Positions 5,311 through 11,097 of a stretch of DNA of 11,097 bases are shown here, piece by piece; within the stretch, counting starts at the first letter, position 1, and each line of letters opens with the position of its first letter. The stretch comes from Acidobacteriota bacterium (GTDB lineage Bacteria > Acidobacteriota > Blastocatellia > Pyrinomonadales > Pyrinomonadaceae). The position numbers and the translations under genes were made by a program. The DNA is taken from contig JAKOSS010000526.1 in NCBI GenBank assembly GCA_029777145.1, positions 1-11,097 on the forward strand, read 5' to 3'. Under the pieces are notes generated by a model. That model made no database searches. It saw only the letters and a program-made list of their open reading frames with translations, and was not told the origin of the DNA.

Positions 5311-8174
5311 GATCAACCCTCAGCCAATGCCGAACCGAACCGCCGCGCCTGGTCGCCGCGATGTTCATTCTTGTGGCGGCGTTGGCAGCGGTTGCCCAGG
5401 ACCGCGATTCGAGACCTTTCGATCCGTCGCTCAACTTCCACAAATGGGGCGCGGTAACGATCTTCAACGGTATGCCCTCGGACAACGTTCGGGCGATCGC
5501 GCAAACTGCCGACGGCATGATCTGGTTCGGGACCGACAACGGACTCGTGAAATTCGACGGACGCCGCGTCCAGATCGTTCCGCTCGACCGTGCGATCCGC
5601 GTCTTGAGCCTCGAAGCAACCGCCGACGGCGGTCTTTGGATCGGCACCGACAACGGTGTTTTCCGGATCGGCGATGGCCCGCTGCAACCGATCGAACCGA
5701 CCCGCGGCTATACGATCACCGACATTCTGATCGACAAGGTCGTTTATCTGTTGACCGACGAGGGCATCATTCTGACGTTCGACAACGGCCTGATGCAGCA
5801 GATCCCGGCCGCGCCGCTGGTCAACGCCGACGGCCATGCGACGCGCCTGAACTCGATCGTGCGGATCGGCGAACGCATCATCGTGGCGACCGAAGGGAAC
5901 GGCGTTTTCGAACTCAACGGCGATCGGCTCGAAGCGGTCCGCGGACAGTCGGGGACGCCGTTCGTCGGAGCGATCCTCGGAACCGCCGGCGGAGTCTTCG
6001 TCGGTTCGGCCGCGAAACGCGACGGACAGGGATTGTCCTTCGGGTCCGATCCGGAATCGCAGCAGCGCATCGCCGTCGCCACCGGAAACGTCTCCGCGCT
6101 GACGGCGACGACCGACGGCGTCATCTGGGCGGCAACGGACCGCAACGGCATTTTCCGGTTCGACGCCGAACGGAACGCCGACCATCTGTCGTTCGAAAGC
6201 ACGGCTGGCGGCCTTCGATCGAACACCGTCTTTACGCTGTTCACCGATCGCGAAGGCGTCATCTGGGCCGGAACCGATCGCGGCGCCTGCCGTTACGATC
6301 CGGCCAGCCCAACCGTCATCAAATTCTCCGACGACCCGAATTCAAACTTCGTCCGCGACCTGCTCCCGTGGCAGAACGGCGGGGTTTACGTCGCCACGAA
6401 CAAGGGAATCTACTTCGTGCTCGGACGCGGCGTCACCGAGGAATCGCGTTGGAGCGGCAAACAGGTTTACGGCCTGAACTGGTTTGAGATCCCGGGCGTG
6501 CTCGCTTCGACGCCGACCGGCGTTTTCGACGTCAACACGGGACGCCAGATCCTGAAAGGCGATGCCCGGTCGGTCGTTTTGATGGACAATTCGATCGTCG
6601 CCGCGACCATCGACCGCGGTCTCGTCGCCGACCGGCCCGACATCAGTCTTCCCGCTGTCGATTCGCCGGTTTCTTTGTTGCAGCAAGCAAACTCGATCTG
6701 GATCGGAACGGTCAATAACGGGGTTTTTTCATACGACGGCCTCGCGATGAAAGAGTTGGACGATCTCGCCGCGCTGCGCGGCACCGTCGTTCGGAAGATC
6801 GTCGCGGGCAAGGACGGAAAGGTCTATTTCGCCTGCGAGAACGGACTTTATGTCCGCGACGACAAGGCGTTGACAAAGGTGCTTTCAGACATGGTGGTGC
6901 GCGATGTCGCGGTGATCGACAACGACATTTGGGCGGCGACCGTCGGGAACGGCCTGATCCACATTCGCGATGACAAGGACCTCGGACGGCTTTACGCGCG
7001 GCTCGGAACCGAGAACGGGATCCCGTCCGAACAGGCGTTTGCCGTTGATATCGTCGGCGGCAAGGTCGTCGTCGGCACGAGCCGCGGCATGGCGACGTAC
7101 GAACCGCGCAACGTTCCGCCGTCGGTCGTCGTCTCACGCGTTCTCAGCCAACGGCTCCACAGCGCAGCCGAGATCGCCGGCACGATCGAGCTTGAATATC
7201 CGCAAAACTCGCTGCTCGTCGAGGTTGCAGGACTCAGCAGCCGCACTTTTCCGGACCAGTTTCAGTACGCGTTCGCTTTGAAAGACAGCGGCGGGAAAGT
7301 TCTTGAGCGACGCCTGACCTCCGATCCGCAATTCGCGCCGGCCAATCTCGGCGCCGGAACCTATGTCATCGAGGCGCAGGCGATCGGCCGCGATCTTCGG
7401 GCGTCGGATCCGATCAGCGTGCGTTTCGTGGTCGCCCGCGCGCCGTTCCCGAAAACGGCGGCGGCGCTCGCGCTGCTTCTGACGGTCGCGCTCGTCGGAC
7501 TCGGCTGGGCGCTGATCGAACGCCGGCGGCTTTCCGTGCGCAACCGCGAACTGCGAGACGCGCGGTTCGATCTGGCGAGCGAGGCCGAACGCGAACGCAG
7601 CCGCATCGCGCGCGATCTCCACGACCAAACGCTTGCGGATCTGCGCAAGCTGATGCTCATGTCGGACACGCTTCCGGCCGACACGCACGATCTCCGATCC
7701 GAGATCGAGAACGTTTCGACCGAGATCCGCCGGATCTGCGAGGACCTCAGTCCGTCGTTGCTTCAGAATGCCGGATTGTCGGCGGCGCTCGAGTTCCTGC
7801 TCCACGGCGCGAAACCCAAATTCGAGTTCCGATCCGATCCCGAACTCGACGAAAAATGCGGCTTCGAACCGAACGTCGAGATGCAGATCTACCGCATCGC
7901 ACAGGAGATCGTCTCGAACATCAGGCAGCACTCGACCGCCGATTCGATCGCCATGGAAGCCGGTGTCAACGGCGGCGCGTTCGAACTTGTCGTCCGCGAT
8001 CGCGGACAGGCTTACGATCCGGACGGCGGACGCGCGGACGGCCGCGGGATCGCCAACATCAGGGCCCGCGCGGAATTGATCGACGCTCATGTCGATTGGT
8101 GCCGCGAAGGCGACGAAAACATATTTGGGTTAACCAAACCCGTGACTGTGGAAATCCACGGCGACGCATCGTAG
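5307..8174 (+). CDS. sensor histidine kinase with periplasmic double beta-propeller (Reg_prop, Y_Y_Y) sensor
   Basis: This 955-residue inner-membrane kinase starts at the ATGA overlap with the regulator; the frame is open further upstream but that part lies inside the regulator gene. A hydrophobic N-terminus (about 13-30) serves as signal peptide or anchor. Residues about 58-607 hold 14 blade-like repeats counted by eye, many with the Reg_prop core (IWFGTDNGL, LWIGTDNGV, IWAATDRNG, IWIGTVNNG). A Y_Y_Y-type beta domain follows at about 627-705, then one membrane helix (about 716-738) and a cytoplasmic kinase. The HisKA_3 H-box is ERERSRIARDLHDQT with the phospho-accepting H772. The HATPase has its N-box (N871), a D-box DRG (D898) and the glycine motif GRGIANI (912-918). 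All key residues are present. The sensor half matches hybrid two-component sensors of Bacteroidota, but here there is no fused receiver; the regulator is the separate upstream gene. The ligand is unknown. Confidence 0.93.
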   Translation: MRSTLSQCRTEPPRLVAAMFILVAALAAVAQDRDSRPFDPSLNFHKWGAVTIFNGMPSDNVRAIAQTADGMIWFGTDNGLVKFDGRRVQIVPLDRAIRVLSLEATADGGLWIGTDNGVFRIGDGPLQPIEPTRGYTITDILIDKVVYLLTDEGIILTFDNGLMQQIPAAPLVNADGHATRLNSIVRIGERIIVATEGNGVFELNGDRLEAVRGQSGTPFVGAILGTAGGVFVGSAAKRDGQGLSFGSDPESQQRIAVATGNVSALTATTDGVIWAATDRNGIFRFDAERNADHLSFESTAGGLRSNTVFTLFTDREGVIWAGTDRGACRYDPASPTVIKFSDDPNSNFVRDLLPWQNGGVYVATNKGIYFVLGRGVTEESRWSGKQVYGLNWFEIPGVLASTPTGVFDVNTGRQILKGDARSVVLMDNSIVAATIDRGLVADRPDISLPAVDSPVSLLQQANSIWIGTVNNGVFSYDGLAMKELDDLAALRGTVVRKIVAGKDGKVYFACENGLYVRDDKALTKVLSDMVVRDVAVIDNDIWAATVGNGLIHIRDDKDLGRLYARLGTENGIPSEQAFAVDIVGGKVVVGTSRGMATYEPRNVPPSVVVSRVLSQRLHSAAEIAGTIELEYPQNSLLVEVAGLSSRTFPDQFQYAFALKDSGGKVLERRLTSDPQFAPANLGAGTYVIEAQAIGRDLRASDPISVRFVVARAPFPKTAAALALLLTVALVGLGWALIERRRLSVRNRELRDARFDLASEAERERSRIARDLHDQTLADLRKLMLMSDTLPADTHDLRSEIENVSTEIRRICEDLSPSLLQNAGLSAALEFLLHGAKPKFEFRSDPELDEKCGFEPNVEMQIYRIAQEIVSNIRQHSTADSIAMEAGVNGGAFELVVRDRGQAYDPDGGRADGRGIANIRARAELIDAHVDWCREGDENIFGLTKPVTVEIHGDAS

Positions 8175-8204
8175 ATTGACCCGTACACAGCCGCGGCCGG
8201 GACA

Positions 8205-10085
8205 ATGATAATCGTGTCAATGACCTTATCGATCCGCAAATCCGCCATTCTCATCGCCGCCGTAGCCGTCGTCTGCCTCGGCGTTTACGAGGTTCTGCGC
8301 ATCCGGAAGCTCGTCGGCGATTCCCTTTTGGAAGAATCCGCGCGGACAAAATACAAAAATGCGGTCGCCTTCGAACTGACCGACCTCACTCCTCACCTGA
8401 ACGATCAGGTCACGCTGATCCAAACCGTTTCCGAAACGCGCGCACTGGCGACGTTCCGCGGCTCGGTGTTTGCCGCGACGAGCGGCGGACTCGTCGAATA
8501 CGGCGCCGACGGACGACTCAAGAAGCACTATTCGGTGCTCGACGGATTGCCCGAGAGCGATCTCACGGCGCTCGGAGTATTCCGCGACACGCTTTTTGTC
8601 GGCACGCGCTCGAAAGGGATCGTCGCGTTCGACGGAAACGCCTTTCGCCTTTATCGCTTCACCGATCGCAACGCGCAGGCGATCAACGCCTTTCTGCCAA
8701 CGCCCGGCGAGCTCTTTATCGGAACTTTCGACGGCGGATTGCTCTCGTTCGACGGCGCGAAGTTCTTCGAATACGCGACCGACGACGGCCCGATCAAAGG
8801 CGTGACGTCGATCGCGGGCGACGAGTCGGAACTGATCGTCGCGACATTCGCCAACGGACTTTGGCTTCGCGACGCAAGTCGCTGGACGCATTACACGACC
8901 GCCGAAGGGTTGCCCTCGAACCGTGTCGTTTCGGCGTTCAGCCGCGACGGCAAGACCTACGCGGCGACCGATCTCGGGCTCGCGCGGCTGGACGGCGAAG
9001 GGTTCGGAACGCTCGCCCGTCTCGCGAACGTGACATCGGCCGCGCTGCGCGGCGACGAGATTCTTCTGTCGACCGAAACCGGCGGCGTGTTTTCGGTCGG
9101 ACGTTCCGCGAACCAGATCGCGGCCACTTCGGCGCCGACCGGAAACGCCCGATTCGCCGTCGCCGACGGAACGCTGTTCCTGATCTCGGATGCCGGGATC
9201 GCGAGCCTCGACGGTTCGCGTCTCCGCAGTTTCACCGAGCGCGACGACAACGCGCTCTCGAACAATTTCGTCTCGGCCGTCGCCTCCGACCGCAACGATG
9301 TCCTGTGGCTCGGAACCTTCCGCGGCGGGATCGACGTTCTCAACTTCGAGGGGCGAAAACTGTCGCACATCGAAAACGTCGACGTCCGCGAGATCAACTT
9401 CATAAACGCCGGCGGCACCGTCCGCGCCGCGACGTCGAAGGGATTGATCGAGTTCGGTTCGGGCTTCAAGCCGACCAACGTCACCGCGGACAAGTCGTTG
9501 CCGAGCCGGTCGGTGACGCATTTCTCGGGCGATTTCGTCGCCACTTCAAAAGGCCTCGCACGCCGTCAGAAAGGTGAATTCGAGCTCATGACGGTGCAGA
9601 ACGGACTGCCGTCGAACTCGACCTACACAACGCTCCAATCCGGCGGAAAGACGTTCGTCGGAACGCTGAGCGGACTCGCCGAGATCGCCGGCGGACGCGT
9701 TGAGCGCGTCTTCAAGGATTCGAATTCGAATCTCGATACAAACTGGGTCACGGCGCTCGCCGAGGTCCGCGGCCGGATCTTCATCGGAACATACGGCGGC
9801 GGCATCTTTGAACTCTTGCCGTCCGGCGAGATCCGATCGTTCCGCGCCGAGACCGGAAAATTCGTCGTCAACCCGAACGCGCTCGCCACCGACGGCCGGC
9901 GGCTTTTTGCCGGCACGCTCGACGGCCTTCGCGTTCTCGATCTCGAAACGCAGGAATGGAAGCGGATCGCCGACGTCCTGCCTTCGGAAACCGTAATGAG
10001 CGTCGCCGCCGCGAACGACGGGATCGTCGTCGGAACCGCCGGCGGCGCGGCGCGCATCCGTGCCAAATACTTCGAAACGCTATGA
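8205..10085 (+). CDS. membrane-anchored free-standing double beta-propeller protein (Reg_prop repeats, no kinase)
   Basis: The 626-residue protein has an N-terminal basic stretch and one hydrophobic helix (SAILIAAVAVVCLGVYEVL, about 13-31), which should anchor it in the inner membrane with the rest in the periplasm, or act as an uncleaved signal. From about residue 78 to the last residue I count 14 repeats of roughly 35-45 residues. They share the Reg_prop pattern of a valine-led strand, then a GT or AT followed by GGL/GGI, and GLPSN-type linkers (DGLPESD, EGLPSNR, NGLPSNS). This equals two seven-bladed propellers, the same plan as the sensor of the preceding kinase, but with no Y_Y_Y domain, kinase or catalytic domain. 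The start is uncertain: ATG 8205, GTG 8214 and ATG 8220 are all in frame and none has a good ribosome site. It lies 30 bases after the kinase gene and overlaps the VIT/VWA gene as ATGA. It is probably a ligand-binding or protein-binding partner. Confidence 0.88.
   Translation: MIIVSMTLSIRKSAILIAAVAVVCLGVYEVLRIRKLVGDSLLEESARTKYKNAVAFELTDLTPHLNDQVTLIQTVSETRALATFRGSVFAATSGGLVEYGADGRLKKHYSVLDGLPESDLTALGVFRDTLFVGTRSKGIVAFDGNAFRLYRFTDRNAQAINAFLPTPGELFIGTFDGGLLSFDGAKFFEYATDDGPIKGVTSIAGDESELIVATFANGLWLRDASRWTHYTTAEGLPSNRVVSAFSRDGKTYAATDLGLARLDGEGFGTLARLANVTSAALRGDEILLSTETGGVFSVGRSANQIAATSAPTGNARFAVADGTLFLISDAGIASLDGSRLRSFTERDDNALSNNFVSAVASDRNDVLWLGTFRGGIDVLNFEGRKLSHIENVDVREINFINAGGTVRAATSKGLIEFGSGFKPTNVTADKSLPSRSVTHFSGDFVATSKGLARRQKGEFELMTVQNGLPSNSTYTTLQSGGKTFVGTLSGLAEIAGGRVERVFKDSNSNLDTNWVTALAEVRGRIFIGTYGGGIFELLPSGEIRSFRAETGKFVVNPNALATDGRRLFAGTLDGLRVLDLETQEWKRIADVLPSETVMSVAAANDGIVVGTAGGAARIRAKYFETL
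8207..8219 (+). promoter_or_regulatory. possible -10 element before the free-standing propeller gene
   Basis: GATAAT (8207-8212, five of six matches to TATAAT) is followed by seven bases and an in-frame ATG at 8220, with no Shine-Dalgarno. TTGACC at 8176-8181 resembles a -35 but is 25 bases away, too far for a standard pair. The call is weak; it would support an internal promoter with a leaderless or near-leaderless start at 8220. Confidence 0.22.
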
Positions 10086-11097
10086 AACGCGCTATCGTCA
10101 GCCTACTTTTGATCGCCAGTTTCGCCACCGGCGGATTTACGCAGTCGGGCACGTTGATCCCGACCGACGCCGACCGGCCGGATCCGAATGTTCTCGCGCT
10201 CGCGAAGATGGACGTCCAGGTTTTCATCGACAACAACCGCGCGACGGTCAGGATCGTCCAGATCTTCGAGAACAAGACCGAGCGGACGCTCGAGGGCCAG
10301 TACATCTTCGCGCTGCCCCGCGAGTCGGGCGTCTCGGATTTTGCGGTTTGGGAGAACACGCAGCGGATCCCCGGCGTGATGCTCGAAAAACGCCGCGCGA
10401 ACGCGCTTTACGAATCGATCAAGAATCAGGAGATCGATCCCGGAATTCTGCAATCGACCGACGAGAACGACACCGAAAGCGGCTTTTCGGCGAAGATCTT
10501 CCCGATCAACGCCTACGGCACGAAGCGGCTCGAACTCGAATACACCGAAGACCTCGCGATCGACGATCTCGTGTCGCGCATCACCATCCCGCTCAAACCG
10601 AACGAGGGCGAAAGCCAGCGCGTCGGGGATTTCAGACTTCGGATCCATGTCGCGAGCGAGCACGCGATCGCGCCGTCCGACGCCAAACTCAAAGCGTATC
10701 CGCTCAAGCTCAACACCGTCTCGCCGAACGAATTCACCGGCGAATTCAGCGCGACGAATTTCAATCTGTCGGACGATTTCGATTTCGCGTTCACGTCCGC
10801 GGTCAGCGCGGATGAACTCGGCGTCGTCGCCTATCGCGCGCCGGAACGGATCACCGCCTACGATCTCCGCGATCCGCGGACGGCGGACACGAACGCCGAC
10901 GGATTCTTCCAGGCGCAGGCGATCTTCGCCAAACGCGCCGAAGGCCCGCGTCCGCCGAAACGCCTCGCGATCTTTCTCGACACCTCGCTTTCGATGTACG
11001 GCGAAAAGATCAAGAACGGCGTCGAAGCGCTCGATTTCTTCCTTCATTCCCTCAAAGCCGACGACCAGTTCACGCTGACGCTCTTCAACGACGACAC
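10082..11097 (+). CDS. VIT domain and von Willebrand factor A domain protein, C-terminus beyond right window edge
   Basis: The open frame from the ATG at 10082 runs 338 codons to the window edge without a stop. It starts inside the stop codon of the propeller gene (ATGA), so the two should be co-translated. The first 20 residues or so (MKRAIVSLLLIASFATGGFTQ) look like a signal peptide. Residues about 36-155 are a VIT domain, as in inter-alpha-trypsin inhibitor heavy chains, recognised by NKTERTLEGQYIFALP, then EKRRANALYESI and FSAKIFPINAYGTKRLELEY. A von Willebrand A domain begins near residue 293. Its metal-binding DxSxS motif is intact at 300-304 (DTSLSM), followed by KIKNGVEALDFFL and DQFTLTLFND. 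VIT/VWA proteins usually bind metal and protein partners, but their roles in bacteria are mostly unknown. Any C-terminal anchor, PEP-CTERM or other sorting signal would be outside the window. Confidence 0.9.
   Translation, partial: MKRAIVSLLLIASFATGGFTQSGTLIPTDADRPDPNVLALAKMDVQVFIDNNRATVRIVQIFENKTERTLEGQYIFALPRESGVSDFAVWENTQRIPGVMLEKRRANALYESIKNQEIDPGILQSTDENDTESGFSAKIFPINAYGTKRLELEYTEDLAIDDLVSRITIPLKPNEGESQRVGDFRLRIHVASEHAIAPSDAKLKAYPLKLNTVSPNEFTGEFSATNFNLSDDFDFAFTSAVSADELGVVAYRAPERITAYDLRDPRTADTNADGFFQAQAIFAKRAEGPRPPKRLAIFLDTSLSMYGEKIKNGVEALDFFLHSLKADDQFTLTLFNDD

Noticed and set aside
5228..6487. 419-codon plus-strand open frame inside the kinase gene
   Set aside because: Its composition is dominated by arginine, with repeated RR and RH runs, typical of a shadow frame in GC-rich coding DNA. 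The kinase frame has intact domains throughout.
7134..8090. 318-codon minus-strand open frame opposite the kinase domain
   Set aside because: It is antisense to conserved H-, N- and D-boxes, which explain the sequence fully.
8226..9521. 431-codon minus-strand open frame opposite the free propeller
   Set aside because: It is an antisense shadow of a GC-rich gene, with R/E/V-rich low-information sequence and no motif or ribosome site.

Overview
The window looks like a moderately GC-rich Gram-negative chromosome, most likely Acidobacteriota (Blastocatellia-like). This is inferred from the gene style: a TonB-dependent receptor with an N-terminal carboxypeptidase-regulatory-like domain, large Reg_prop propeller sensors, a VIT/VWA protein, and heavy use of GAC/CGG/ATC codons. 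There are no tRNA or rRNA genes, no insertion sequences and no CRISPR array.

Left part (1-2176): an unlinked set of small genes. On the minus strand, cut by the left edge, is the start of a SpoIIAA-like (STAS-fold) protein. Diverging from it across about 350 bases of apparently non-coding DNA is a compact papain-like cysteine protease (518-1009). It converges, with one base between the stop codons, on a minus-strand Fe(II)/2-oxoglutarate dioxygenase of the phytanoyl-CoA dioxygenase family (1011-1847) that resembles animal PHYHD1. A 329-base divergent region follows. It carries a perfect 19-bp palindrome resembling a Fur box just ahead of the next gene.

Middle (2177-4513): a TonB-dependent outer-membrane receptor of the siderophore type, with signal peptide, carboxypeptidase-regulatory-like domain, plug and barrel. 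It is probably iron-regulated through the Fur-box-like site.

Right part (4561-11097): a tightly packed plus-strand cluster. It contains a NarL/LuxR-type response regulator, a sensor histidine kinase overlapping it by ATGA (a periplasmic double propeller, Y_Y_Y domain, one membrane helix, HisKA_3/HATPase), a free-standing membrane-anchored double propeller 30 bases later, and a secreted VIT plus von Willebrand A protein overlapping that by ATGA and running off the right edge. By eye, both propeller proteins contain 14 blade-like repeats, i.e. the two seven-bladed propellers of the hybrid two-component sensor family. The arrangement suggests a periplasmic or cell-surface sensing module in which a kinase-less twin of the sensor is translated together with a VIT/VWA adhesion or scaffold-type protein. 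Whether it answers to iron, to the neighbouring receptor's substrate, or to something else cannot be read from the sequence.
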